DNA from: Candidatus Aminicenantota bacterium
GTDB taxonomy: Bacteria > Acidobacteriota > Aminicenantia > Aminicenantales > Aminicenantaceae
Length of the DNA: 45,881 bases
Direction of reading: 5' to 3'
Assembly: GCA_030669305.1 (NCBI GenBank)
Contig: DAOVDU010000007.1
Location: forward strand, 1 to 45,881
Below the pieces are notes generated by a model. It was not told the DNA's origin and made no database searches. It was given only the letters and a program-made list of their open reading frames with translations. Each line of letters opens with the position of its first letter. Within the stretch, counting starts at the first letter, position 1. Positions 10,419 to 20,528 of this stretch are shown in pieces. Made by a program: the position numbers and the translations under genes.

Positions 10419-10841
10419 TTTTTTGTTTTATGTTTTGTGAATTCTATTTTTGGTTTGCAACAATTTTCTCTATTTTTTATTTGATTTAAATTAGCTGTAT
10501 TCCTTCTGACTTATATCACAGGAAAAAATTGAGGTCAAATGCGAAAAGACGAAAGAGTAATGCTATAAAAGGAAGGAAGATTGGGAAAAAAGCTCAAAAT
10601 AAGAATGGAAAAATTCTGATGAGATAATAGAAACTCAAATAATCTGCAAGTAACAGCATGAATATCTTATATAAATAAAGTGCATTATAAAAGACTAATC
10701 TGCGGTCGTTCGGGCTTTGGATTCTCTGTTTCGATATATTATAATTAGATTGATTATCCAAGTAAATGATGAATTTTTTTCTGTTTTCATTTAACTTAAT
10801 GCCTGTATTTAAAAGATATTGTTTAAATACTGAAATATAAA

Positions 10842-11915
10842 TTACTGAATAACAATGTTTGCTGTTTCAAAACCTTTGTTATAGGCCCACCTGTATTTTT
10901 TGAATTCAAAAACCCCCATATTTTCGAGCATGGGCGTTATAATTATTTCATCGCCTGATAGTTCTGGAGCCAGCCCCCCTCTCCTGGTCAGAATGTATAA
11001 GAGATTGTTGATTATTGAGAGCACATCTTTCTCATCCCTTACCGGATAAACCTCTTTGCCGACTAATTTTACAGTATCTACAAATTCTTGCGACAGGTTT
11101 AACAAGAAATGGGAAGTGTTCATACGGGAGGTCATATCAGTTGCGGCGGAAACATCGGAAATGACAATCTTCAGCTCACCCTGGAAGTCATTTTTATTGA
11201 TCATCCTGGCAACATCTACACAGAAATTATCAATCACTCCACCATCGACAAGAATATAATCTTCATAGCTTAAAGGATCAAAGAGAAACGGAATGGCTGA
11301 GGATGCAAGAACCAGTTCAGTCAGATCTCCGGTTGAGAATATACATCTTTCACACCTTTTCACATCCGTAGCATTGATATATAAGGGGATTTTTGTATTT
11401 TCAAACTCATTGAACGGCAGATATTTAGTGAAAATGGACCTCATAATTTGGGTCATGGTCCTTTGTGAAAGAGAACGTAAATGAGACAATTTGAAAAACG
11501 TTTTTTCTTCTTTTGTAAATATCTCAAGCATCTCATCTGGAGAAATGCCCGTACTGTATGCGGCTCCAACTACAGAACCGGCAGAAGTGCCCACGATGAA
11601 TGCCGGTTTTATGCCGTAGCTTTCTAGCGCTTTTAATACTCCCGCATGTGCAGCGCCTCTTGCTCCACCCCCGGAAAGCACAAGAGCTACCTTTTCTCCT
11701 AATACATTCCTGTCGATCGGCTGATTGGTTTTCTCATAATTTCTGTCAGAATAATAATAGAAATCGTGCACGTAATCCTTGAGCTTTTTTGCTGTAAAAA
11801 TTTCTTTTTCAATGGAATCCTGCAACTTTTTTAGATATTTGGGAATATTTTTGTCCTTAAATGAAAGATATGCGGTATTTAAATAGTCTAAATTCCTTCT
11901 ATATAAGCTTTTCAT
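10842..11915 (-). CDS. patatin-like phospholipase family protein
   Basis: LVLSGGGARGAAHAGVLKAL, GTSAGS, VDGG catalytic motifs. Confidence 0.96.
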   Translation of the reverse strand: MKSLYRRNLDYLNTAYLSFKDKNIPKYLKKLQDSIEKEIFTAKKLKDYVHDFYYYSDRNYEKTNQPIDRNVLGEKVALVLSGGGARGAAHAGVLKALESYGIKPAFIVGTSAGSVVGAAYSTGISPDEMLEIFTKEEKTFFKLSHLRSLSQRTMTQIMRSIFTKYLPFNEFENTKIPLYINATDVKRCERCIFSTGDLTELVLASSAIPFLFDPLSYEDYILVDGGVIDNFCVDVARMINKNDFQGELKIVISDVSAATDMTSRMNTSHFLLNLSQEFVDTVKLVGKEVYPVRDEKDVLSIINNLLYILTRRGGLAPELSGDEIIITPMLENMGVFEFKKYRWAYNKGFETANIVIQ

Positions 11916-11931
11916 TCCGTTATTTCATCCA

Positions 11932-13626
11932 TTATAAATTTCCTGAGCGAAAAATGGCAAAGAGAAGTCTCAGGCCCATGAAAACTGCCACCATAAAACC
12001 GCCGAGGCCAATGACAGGGATACCAAAGAACAAGGGAGGTGTTTGCGAGAGGACAATCAGGGCTGAGCCTATAATTAATGCAGCTGCAATTATGGCAAAG
12101 GCCAGACGATTACTGACCTGATCCTGCTTTGCAATGAATGGTTCCAAACCCTTATGTTCAAATTTTATTTTCATTTCGCCTGTTTTCAACAAAGAAAACG
12201 TATTTCTGATTTCTTGTGGAAATTCTTGGAATAGAGTAAAAAATTCAAAAATGCTTTTTTTCCACTTGTTTGCTAGAGTGTAGGGGCTAAATTTTTTTAG
12301 AATAATTTCTTTTATAAATGGTTGGATTTGCTCAACAGCATTAAAGTCCGAATCAAGAGACCTTCCTGTGCCTTCCAGATAAACCAAGGCCTTGTTGAGT
12401 AAAAATAAGTCCGGTGGTATCTTGAGGTGATGTTTTTCAACAAAATAGAGTGCCTGCCGAAATACCCTTTTTAATTCAATCTGTTTAAGGGGTACGCCAT
12501 GATATTGGTCTAACATCTCCCATGTGTCTAGTTTGAATTCTCGAAGATCGACTTTTTCAGCCGGATAGATTTTTAAAAACCAGCGTGTTGTCTCTGAAAC
12601 ATCCTTATCAATAAATGCCTTCACCAGCGATGCCAGATCATTTTTTACTTCCTCGTCAATCCGGCCCATCATGCCATAATCTAAAAAACAGACGATATTA
12701 TCAGGCAAAATAAAAATATTACCTGGATGCGGATCACCGTGGAAGAAGCCGTGCTCAAAAATTTGCTTTGAAATCAGCTTTGCTCCTCTCGTTGCAATCA
12801 GTTTGCAGTCATAGCCATACGTTTCTAGTTTTTTTACTTCTGATATTTTTATGCCATCAATATATTCCATGGTGAGCACTTTTTCTGTGGAATAATCGTG
12901 GTAGACGTGGGGAATATGGATTGTAGGGTCATCTTTAAAATTTTTAGCAAATCGTTCAATGTTTGAGGCTTCAAGCGTATAATCCAGTTCTTTTGCGATG
13001 TTTTTAGCAAATTCTTTTACAATACCAACTGGGTCATACCCTTCTGCTTCAATAATGTGTTTTTGTATTAAATTAGCAAGATACAACATGATCTCTAAGT
13101 CAACTTCTATTATGCGGCAGATATTTGGCCGCTGTACCTTTACGGCCACCATATCTCCATTTCTTAACCAGGCACAATGCACCTGCCCTAATGAGGCAGC
13201 CGCAATAGGAATTTCTTCAAACTTGGAAAATATTTTCTCTAATGGTTGCCCCAATTCGGTCCTAATTACCTCTTTTGCTTCAACGATAGGAAAAGGCGGA
13301 ACTTTGTCTTGGAGTCTCTCTAATTCTTCCACTAGGGTTGGAGGTACTAAGTCCGGTCTTGTGCTCAGTAGTTGTCCTAGTTTAACAAAGGTAGGACCCA
13401 ACTCTTCCAAAGCCAGACGGACACGTTCATAACGGGGCAATCCCATTATTTCGGTTTTTTTTCTTTTTCTAAAAAGACGAAATCCTCTTTCTATTACTTG
13501 ATAGAGGTGAAGCTTGGTAAGAATATCGCTAAATCCGTACTTGACTAAAACCCTTAAGATTTGCTGGTAGCGACGAAAATGGCGGTGAGTGCGGGTAACT
13601 GTATGTATCTGCCTAAGTGAAACCAT
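11932..13626 (-). CDS. ABC1/UbiB-family atypical kinase
   Basis: GPTFVKLGQLLSTRPDLVP, AAASLGQVHCAWLRNGDMVAVKVQRP, HGFFHGDPHPGNIFIL; C-terminal TM pair. Confidence 0.96.
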   Translation of the reverse strand: MVSLRQIHTVTRTHRHFRRYQQILRVLVKYGFSDILTKLHLYQVIERGFRLFRKRKKTEIMGLPRYERVRLALEELGPTFVKLGQLLSTRPDLVPPTLVEELERLQDKVPPFPIVEAKEVIRTELGQPLEKIFSKFEEIPIAAASLGQVHCAWLRNGDMVAVKVQRPNICRIIEVDLEIMLYLANLIQKHIIEAEGYDPVGIVKEFAKNIAKELDYTLEASNIERFAKNFKDDPTIHIPHVYHDYSTEKVLTMEYIDGIKISEVKKLETYGYDCKLIATRGAKLISKQIFEHGFFHGDPHPGNIFILPDNIVCFLDYGMMGRIDEEVKNDLASLVKAFIDKDVSETTRWFLKIYPAEKVDLREFKLDTWEMLDQYHGVPLKQIELKRVFRQALYFVEKHHLKIPPDLFLLNKALVYLEGTGRSLDSDFNAVEQIQPFIKEIILKKFSPYTLANKWKKSIFEFFTLFQEFPQEIRNTFSLLKTGEMKIKFEHKGLEPFIAKQDQVSNRLAFAIIAAALIIGSALIVLSQTPPLFFGIPVIGLGGFMVAVFMGLRLLFAIFRSGNL

Positions 13627-13634
13627 TTATTCTG

Positions 13635-13952
13635 CTATTCTGCAATTTTCTTTTTCAACTCTTCGATTTTTCCTTCCAGTTTAGCAAGGTGTTGAGTGAT
13701 GGCAATAAACTCCTTTTTGCTTGGAACATCGATTCTCTTTATGGCATTATAAACCAGTGTTTCTGCCTTCTTTTCAAACTCCTGCTCGGCTTCTTTTGAT
13801 TTTTTCAATATTTCTTCAACAAAACCCTTCCCTTCTTTTTCAGAAAGCTCTCCCTTCTTAACTAACTCTTTTGCCAATTCCTCCGCCTTTTCTTTGGTGA
13901 TTAAGGCCAAGCCAAGACTTGTGTAAAACCCTTTTTTTAGTAATTCTAACAT
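13635..13952 (-). CDS. phasin-superfamily-like coiled-coil protein
   Basis: KKGFYTSLGLALITKEKAEELAKELVKKGELSEKEGKGFVEEI plus coiled coil; upstream of the ubiB-like gene. Confidence 0.75.
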   Translation of the reverse strand: MLELLKKGFYTSLGLALITKEKAEELAKELVKKGELSEKEGKGFVEEILKKSKEAEQEFEKKAETLVYNAIKRIDVPSKKEFIAITQHLAKLEGKIEELKKKIAE

Positions 13953-14291
13953 TTGATTCCTCCTTTTCTATTTTTAATATAACACACTAAAATCTCATAA
14001 AACAATAAAAATATAGTAAATCATTGGCTGCTATTAGTAAATCTATTTATTGATTACCACTATCTTTTCATTGACTTGCGAGCAGAATAGTATCCAGATG
14101 TTTTTTAATGCGCAGGCAATGATTTTCAAACAACATGAAATGGGCATCATGGTTCAATATTTTCCATGATTTTTTCCTCTTTAAATGTTATGTTAAAAAA
14201 ATTTTTATTAGAGGGGAAATATTCCCCTTATGGACGAACCTCCCTTGGAAACTGTTTAAGCTGATTAAGCTGCTTTCTCCTTCTCAAAGCG

Positions 14292-15734
14292 TTACCTTTC
14301 TGGTCCGATGTATTCCTTCTCCCAGATGGGGTTGGTGAGACGGGCCACCTCATCGCCACAGGCAACTAGCCCTTTGTAATAAGACTGATCTTTGAGAGCT
14401 TTTTCTGCTTCCTGATCTGCGGGTTTTGCTCCTGTAGCATCAATAATCTCTCTAGCCTCTCGTTGATGGTCCTTAGAAATACAGGGAATAATTTGATTTC
14501 CCACCTCATGGGCGGGCTTCATAAAGCTGTATTCCCGCTGCCACTTCCTGATAGCCTGAAAAAATGGATTCATCAGGACAGTGTTCAGGTCTCCTCCTCC
14601 CCGGTAGACCTGTTTGATATTATCAACAGTATAAGGATAAAAGGCACAGGGCAGGCAGTTCCCGTTCCAATCGATATAGAAGTATCCGCCGGGACGGCCT
14701 CCTGAAATACAGCCGTTGGCAACCGCTCCACTGTTCCAGAAGTCGGCAATGAACAGGGCTTTCTCCCGGATCAGATGCTGCTCCCGCTCGAACATCCACT
14801 TGCGCTGTTCGGGAGTGACCATAAGATTAAGGGTATAGCTCCGCCCGATGGGCATGTACTGGAAGATCCAGCCGTAAACGGCACCCTGCTTTTCGAAATA
14901 GAAATCCATAAACTCATCGCTGAGGACAAGCTCAGCATTGTTCCGTGTGGCTGTGATAGAAATCCCGAAAGGAACACCATTATTCCTCAGATTTTTAAAA
15001 GCCTTGAGAATCCGCTTATGAACGCCTTTTCCTCTTCGAGCATCAGTCTCTTTTTCAAATCCTTCTACTGAAATCGCCGGAGTAATATTTCCCGCCTTGG
15101 CCATCCGTTGCGCCATCTTCTCATCAATGAGCGTCCCGTTGGTGTACATGAGGAAGTATTGATCACTGTGTCGGGCAGCCATATCGATAAGGTCTTTTCC
15201 GTCACTTCTCCACATGAGTGGTTCTCCTCCTGAAATTACGGTGAAGTGCGAGCCCCAAAGTTCCTTCTTCTCCGTCAGGATGCGATCCACCATATCATAG
15301 TCCAATTTCTCTGCATTGGCAGAGGAACTGGAAGCATAGCACCCAGTACACCGGAGATTGCACCGTTTGGTGGGGCTGATGAGCAAAAAGCCAGGAGCTT
15401 TGAATCCGTAAGCTTCTTTGAAGGCTCTTATTGTGGCATTGCTCTCCAAAAGCACTTTGCCTACCAGAATCTTTATTAGACCTCTACGAACAGAAGGCGA
15501 AACCCTTTTGTTCTCCATAGCCCTGTTGATGGAATGAAGCATATTCCTTAGCATGTAGTACTTGTCTTCCTGGCTCCTTATGGGGCTGCCGCTGTTGTTT
15601 TTTTCGACTAAGGTATGGTAGATTTTCTTTTCCCCTGCCTTCAAGGCTAGCCTTCGAATAGCATCATTGGCTAAAACGTTGTTAGCCAGAGTAAGGGAAG
15701 GCATCGCGAGCATTGATTTGACTTGAGATTGCAT
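14292..15734 (-). CDS. radical SAM protein with C-terminal Cys-containing (SPASM-like) region
   Basis: SPTKRCNLRCTGCYASS (CxxxCxxC); GGEPLMW; start set at 15734 because of SD aaaggaggttactaacATG (ORF track starts at 15797). Confidence 0.9.
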   Translation of the reverse strand: MQSQVKSMLAMPSLTLANNVLANDAIRRLALKAGEKKIYHTLVEKNNSGSPIRSQEDKYYMLRNMLHSINRAMENKRVSPSVRRGLIKILVGKVLLESNATIRAFKEAYGFKAPGFLLISPTKRCNLRCTGCYASSSSANAEKLDYDMVDRILTEKKELWGSHFTVISGGEPLMWRSDGKDLIDMAARHSDQYFLMYTNGTLIDEKMAQRMAKAGNITPAISVEGFEKETDARRGKGVHKRILKAFKNLRNNGVPFGISITATRNNAELVLSDEFMDFYFEKQGAVYGWIFQYMPIGRSYTLNLMVTPEQRKWMFEREQHLIREKALFIADFWNSGAVANGCISGGRPGGYFYIDWNGNCLPCAFYPYTVDNIKQVYRGGGDLNTVLMNPFFQAIRKWQREYSFMKPAHEVGNQIIPCISKDHQREAREIIDATGAKPADQEAEKALKDQSYYKGLVACGDEVARLTNPIWEKEYIGPER

Positions 15735-15817
15735 GTTAGTAACCTCCTTTTTGATTATTTTTATTTTTTTTAATCTGATTGTGGGTTTAATAACCATTAT
15801 ATTCTCCTTTCATTTAT

Positions 15818-15844
15818 ATCGACCATATCAGTTCTCTGGTCGAT
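15818..15844. promoter_or_regulatory. putative TetR-type operator upstream of the radical SAM gene
   Basis: ATCGACCA-N11-TGGTCGAT, perfect 8-bp inverted repeat. Confidence 0.55.
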
Positions 15845-15863
15845 TAAAGGTAAAAAAATATAG

Positions 15864-16439
15864 TTACCTTTTTTCAATACCCTTAAACAAAATATGCATA
15901 AATTGGTTGGCACTGCGTTCGAGATCCAATACATCCTTTTCCACTGTCCATGGATATTCTAATCCTTTAAGCAATAAAATGATCGATTCTGCTGCAAGCT
16001 TGGTATCTTTGATCTTAAAAACTCCTTTTTCCACACCTTCGTCCAGAAGATCTCTCACTGTTTGAATTTCTCTTTTCAAATACTCACGGCGTGTTTCCTC
16101 TATAAAACTATAGTGTTGCAAATAATCATCTGTCAGAGCACTGTAGTAGTTATTCAGTTCCTTTAAATGCCGAAATCGCGTTTTAACAAACGCGCAAAGT
16201 TTACCCTGAGGGGTATTCTCGTTATTTAATGCCTGCTGAATTTTCTCCTGTAGAGTATTGCTTTCTTTTTGAATGACTTCTGCAAAGATATCTTCTTTAC
16301 TTTTGAAGTAATGATAAATTGTACCTTTGCCTATTCGAGCCAGTTTGGCAATCTCATCAACTGTAGTCTTGACTAAACCAAACCGTGAAAATAAAGCCTT
16401 AGAAACTTTAAGAATAACCTTTCGTTTATCAATCTGCAT
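15864..16439 (-). CDS. TetR/AcrR family transcriptional regulator
   Basis: N-terminal HTH: FGLVKTTVDEIAKLARIGKGTIYHYFKSKEDIFAEVI. Confidence 0.95.
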   Translation of the reverse strand: MQIDKRKVILKVSKALFSRFGLVKTTVDEIAKLARIGKGTIYHYFKSKEDIFAEVIQKESNTLQEKIQQALNNENTPQGKLCAFVKTRFRHLKELNNYYSALTDDYLQHYSFIEETRREYLKREIQTVRDLLDEGVEKGVFKIKDTKLAAESIILLLKGLEYPWTVEKDVLDLERSANQFMHILFKGIEKR

Positions 16440-16461
16440 TTTTTGACTTTACCTTTCCTTA

Positions 16462-16483
16462 TGTATTCGACCAATCGACTACA
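16462..16483. promoter_or_regulatory. putative autoregulatory TetR operator
   Basis: TGTATTCGACCAATCGACTACA, imperfect palindrome sharing TCGACCA with 15818-15844. Confidence 0.45.
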
Positions 16484-16829
16484 ATCGTTTTACAGTCAAT
16501 TATAATTTAATATCTATTTGGCCCTTTGTCAAGTCTTTTTTGAAAAATGTCAATGCAAAGCTAAAAAATTAGGGATCACTCCTTGACAATAAACAATTTA
16601 GTGAACCACAATTTTTAAAGTTGTGTGATTACTTAGAATAATTGAGCTGTAAATACACCCATTTCCCCTATGGCATAATCAATGTGGGAAAACCTGCTTT
16701 CTGATATGCGAAATGAGTTCAAAACATTTAATCAATGAAGATTTGAAAATGGCATGTGAATAAAATCAGATTAAGGATAGTAATTCTAAGTAGAAAGAAG
16801 AATGATAAAAAATCAGTCACGATTGCCTG

Positions 16830-16859
16830 TTGACAAAATTCGTCGTTCTGAAATATAAT
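16830..16859 (+). promoter_or_regulatory. sigma-70 promoter of ssrA
   Basis: TTGACA-N18-TATAAT, 15 bp before the mature tmRNA 5' end. Confidence 0.8.
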
Positions 16860-16874
16860 TATTACCTTGGAGTT

Positions 16875-17221
16875 GGGGGCGAACTGGATTCGACGGAGAT
16901 AATGAAACAGAGGTTGCATGTCGAGGCTCCACCCACCTCGTTAAAAAGGTGGAAAAAACTAAGTGCAGAACCACTGCCACTTGCTGCCTAAATAGTAGGC
17001 ATGCCGTTTCTCTTGCGCTTTCCTGCAGCGCTTGAGAGGCGTCGACAAGCAGGATAGCAAGTCAGGCCCGCCCTGAGCCTGGTAAGCGAAAAAACATCAG
17101 GACTGGTTCCATGGTATCTTTCTTCTTCAGAAGCCGTGGAACGAGATTTGAGAAGAGGATATACATGTAGAGACTTTCTGTTGAATGTCTTCGGACGCGG
17201 GTTCGATTCCCGCCGCCTCCA
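16875..17221 (+). ncRNA. ssrA: transfer-messenger RNA (tmRNA)
   Basis: GGGGGCGAACTGGATTCGACGG 5' end; GACGCGGGTTCGATTCCCGCCGCCTCCA 3' end pairing with the 5' end; tag ORF GCAGAACCACTGCCACTTGCTGCCTAA (AEPLPLAA*) at 16965-16991; CCA not encoded. Confidence 0.96.
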
Positions 17222-17250
17222 GTAAAATATCTTGGTATCAGAAAAAAATA

Positions 17251-18426
17251 TTGCTTAATCAAAAAAAGAGAAGCTCCATATTCTTGTGGATTTTCCCATT
17301 CGTCTTCTTTTTTCTTGGTTTTTCTTCCTATCCACAGAACCAGCCTTTTTTAAGATTATCCGTCAAGGATCATCCTAGTTTAAGCCGTGTTCTTATCGAA
17401 TCATCCATACCATTGAGCTTCAGCATTGAGAGGAGCGGATCTTTTCTTTTTGTTAAACTCAGGGCAGACAAGCCTTTTCGGATTCAGAGAAGACCCTTCA
17501 GGAGCCGCTTCATAAAGTCTTTGGGATGGGCCTCGGGTCGCGACTTTTATACAATTACCATAAGGACCCAGCACAGAAATTTCAGCTATGATTCTTTCAC
17601 CATTTCTGACCCGCCTCAGCTTGTTATTGATGTGAGCCCCAATGGAGGAGAAGAAAGAAGAGAAGAATCCAGAGAAGGTCCAAAAAGGATTTCTGTTGAG
17701 ACAAATAAAGAAGAGAGAAAAGTTCCTTCCGCTTCACCTGGGCGAAAATCTATAGTTATCGACCCGGGTCACGGCGGTTTGGAAAGTGGAGCTAAAGGGA
17801 AATTTGGTGCTTTAGAAAAAGACATTACATTGGATATCAGCCTCAGACTAAAGAACATAATTGAACAAAAATTGGCATATAACGTCGTTCTTACAAGAGA
17901 TAAAGATGTAAATGTTTCCCTGGAAAACAGGGCTGCCGAAGCCAATAACAACAAGGCTTATTTATTTATCAGCATACATGCAAACAGTTCTTATCGAAAA
18001 GAAGCTCGAGGGTCTGAGACTTTTTTTCTCAGTTTAAATGCAACGGATGAGGAAGCGAGGCGATTGGCTTACCTTGAAAATAATTCTGCTGAATTTGAGG
18101 ATAGAATCGGGGGCGATAATGAGGATGACATCAAAATGATATTGTGGGATATGGCGCAGGCAGCCTATCTCAAACAAAGCAGCCAGCTGGCAGAGAGTAT
18201 CCAGAAAGAGCTCAATTTACTCCTTGGTACAATAAACAGAGGAATAAAACAGGCTCCTTTTAAAGTATTAACCGGAGTAGCCTGCCCGGCGGTGTTAGTG
18301 GAGGTGGCGTTCATCTCCAACCCGGAAGAAGAGAGAAAGTTGTTAACAGAAGCATTTCAGAATAACGTTGCTCAGGCAATCTACAGGGGTTTGGTGAATT
18401 TTCTCAGGCGTTATTCACAAGAATGA
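17251..18426 (+). CDS. N-acetylmuramoyl-L-alanine amidase (AMIN-like + Amidase_3)
   Basis: IVIDPGHGGLESGAKGKFGALEKDITLDISLRLK, SIHANSS, VEVAFISNPEEE; track start (17185) lies inside tmRNA, so TTG 17251 or later is preferred. Confidence 0.93.
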   Translation: MLNQKKRSSIFLWIFPFVFFFLGFSSYPQNQPFLRLSVKDHPSLSRVLIESSIPLSFSIERSGSFLFVKLRADKPFRIQRRPFRSRFIKSLGWASGRDFYTITIRTQHRNFSYDSFTISDPPQLVIDVSPNGGEERREESREGPKRISVETNKEERKVPSASPGRKSIVIDPGHGGLESGAKGKFGALEKDITLDISLRLKNIIEQKLAYNVVLTRDKDVNVSLENRAAEANNNKAYLFISIHANSSYRKEARGSETFFLSLNATDEEARRLAYLENNSAEFEDRIGGDNEDDIKMILWDMAQAAYLKQSSQLAESIQKELNLLLGTINRGIKQAPFKVLTGVACPAVLVEVAFISNPEEERKLLTEAFQNNVAQAIYRGLVNFLRRYSQE

Positions 18427-18430
18427 AAGA

Positions 18431-19009
18431 ATGGATATGAAGAGATTAATATATGTTGGGCTGCTCTTGGTGCTGCTGATTATTCTTGTAATCATTTTTT
18501 TTAGAAAAGGAGGAGAAGAAAGGATAAAACCTGCTTCTTCAACGACTTTCCCAGAGCAAGAACCATTATCAGAAGAGCCAGAGGAAACCACACAAATTAC
18601 TCTTTTTTTTCCTTCGGAAGAAGATACCTTGCTTCATCCTGAAGTGAGAGATATAATTGCTAGTTCATCTGTTGGCATTCAAGCCAAGCAGGTCATTGAA
18701 GAACTCATCAAAGGGTCTCAAAATGGCTATATCTCAGCTGTTCCTCCTGAGACTAAATTGAGAGAACTTTTTATCACGGAAGAAGGAGTTGCCTATGTTG
18801 ACTTTTCAAGAGAAATCCAGGAAAAGCATAATTCTGGCTCTTCGGCTGAAATTTCAACAATTTTTTCGATAGTAAACTCCCTCACATATAATTTTAAATC
18901 TGTTAAAAAGGTATTCATTCTAATTGACGGAGGAGAAAAGCAAACATTGGGTGGTCATATTGACCTGAGCAGACCCTTTTTACCCCAGCACGATTTAATC
19001 GCCAATTAA
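18431..19009 (+). CDS. GerMN domain-containing protein
   Basis: N-terminal TM, VIEELIKGSQNG..AVPPETKLRELFITEEGVAYVDFSREI. Confidence 0.88.
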   Translation: MDMKRLIYVGLLLVLLIILVIIFFRKGGEERIKPASSTTFPEQEPLSEEPEETTQITLFFPSEEDTLLHPEVRDIIASSSVGIQAKQVIEELIKGSQNGYISAVPPETKLRELFITEEGVAYVDFSREIQEKHNSGSSAEISTIFSIVNSLTYNFKSVKKVFILIDGGEKQTLGGHIDLSRPFLPQHDLIAN

Positions 19010-19050
19010 TCTCTGCCTTGCTGAATTCAAGAGTCTAAGCGAATATCTTC

Positions 19051-20364
19051 ATGGAAAAACTAGCCAAAGTCGCCATAGTCGGTTTTCCTAATGTAGGAAA
19101 GTCCACCTTGTTCAATCGTCTTTTAAAAGAAAAGAAGTCTTTGGTTCATTCTCTGCCTGGAATGACACGAGACCAGGTTTCCACTCTCTGCAGATTGGCT
19201 GGAAAAAGATTTATTCTAATTGACACAGGTGGTTTTTTTGATTCTCAGGAGGATCCGTTCTCAACGCAAGTAAAAGAAAAAGCATGGGAGGCATCACAGG
19301 AGGCAGATATTCTTCTTTTTGTACTTGATGGGAAAAGAGAGTTGCTGCCAGCAGAAGAAGAGCTTTATGTTGTTTTGAAGAAGCTGGACAAAAAAATTTT
19401 TGTGATTGTCAATAAGATAGACTCACCCCCTGAAGAGAATAAACTTGGAGATTATTACCGGCTAGGAGAAGAGCAGGTTTTTGCTATTTCTGCGGAACAC
19501 AAAAGAAATTTGGAGTTTTTGGAAGAGAGTATTTTGGAGGCTCTTCCTTCTCCATCCCAGGAAAAAAAGGAAATAAAACCACTTAAAATAGCTATTGTTG
19601 GCCGCATCAATGTAGGAAAATCTTCAATAGTGAATCGGCTCTGTGGCCAAGAGACATTGATTGTGAGCGAGATCCCCGGAACGACAAGGGACAGCACAGA
19701 TACTCTTATATACAGGGATAAAAGACCTTTCTGTCTTGTTGATACAGCAGGAATTCGTAAACTAAGCAGGACCAGGGATAAAAGGGAAAAAGCCAGCATA
19801 ATTAAGGCGAAGAAAAATATCATACTTGCGGATGTAGTGAGTTTGATCATGGATGCTCAGGAATTTCCGACTCGGCAGGATACAGCTATTGCTCATCTAG
19901 CCCATGAATCAGGAAAGCCTCTTCTGATAGCTTTGAATAAATGGGACCTGATCACAAAGGACGCTAAATCTTCTGAAGAATTTAAAAGAAGGGTCTATGC
20001 CAAACTGGATTTTGTTGCCTACGCACCTCTTCTCTTTATTTCTGCTCTCTCTGGAAAGAGAACAGTAAAAATTCTCGATCTATCTGAAGAGATATATACC
20101 TGTGGCCAGAAAAGAATTTCTACATCTCGACTGAATGATTTTTTATCCTGGATGAATTCAAATTATCCTCCGATGTCGAAAAAAAAAAGAAGGATTAAGA
20201 TAAAATACATGACACAAAAAGGGACCCTCCCGCCTACTTTTATCTTATTTGCTCATTCTCGAGTGTCTCTTGCTCCGACTTATGAGAAATTTTTTATCCA
20301 TCGTTTAAGAGAAAAATTCGATTTTTGGGGAACACCAATTCGATTAACCTTAAAAAGAAACTGA
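19051..20364 (+). CDS. der: ribosome biogenesis GTPase Der (EngA)
   Basis: Two G domains: GFPNVGKSTLFNRL and GRINVGKSSIVNRL; DTGG and DTAG; C-terminal KH-like domain. Confidence 0.97.
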   Translation: MEKLAKVAIVGFPNVGKSTLFNRLLKEKKSLVHSLPGMTRDQVSTLCRLAGKRFILIDTGGFFDSQEDPFSTQVKEKAWEASQEADILLFVLDGKRELLPAEEELYVVLKKLDKKIFVIVNKIDSPPEENKLGDYYRLGEEQVFAISAEHKRNLEFLEESILEALPSPSQEKKEIKPLKIAIVGRINVGKSSIVNRLCGQETLIVSEIPGTTRDSTDTLIYRDKRPFCLVDTAGIRKLSRTRDKREKASIIKAKKNIILADVVSLIMDAQEFPTRQDTAIAHLAHESGKPLLIALNKWDLITKDAKSSEEFKRRVYAKLDFVAYAPLLFISALSGKRTVKILDLSEEIYTCGQKRISTSRLNDFLSWMNSNYPPMSKKKRRIKIKYMTQKGTLPPTFILFAHSRVSLAPTYEKFFIHRLREKFDFWGTPIRLTLKRN

Positions 20365-20528
20365 CGAAAAGTGAGGAGTAAGGAGTGAGAAGTTAGGAGA
20401 AAAAAAACGAATTTTTAAATTAAATTCTACGGTCTAAACTGGCATAACGGACTAAACTGATTCATGTTTTTCTTGACTTTAATTCTGCATTCGATTATAA
20501 ATTTATTTTCAGGTTAAAAGAGACCACG

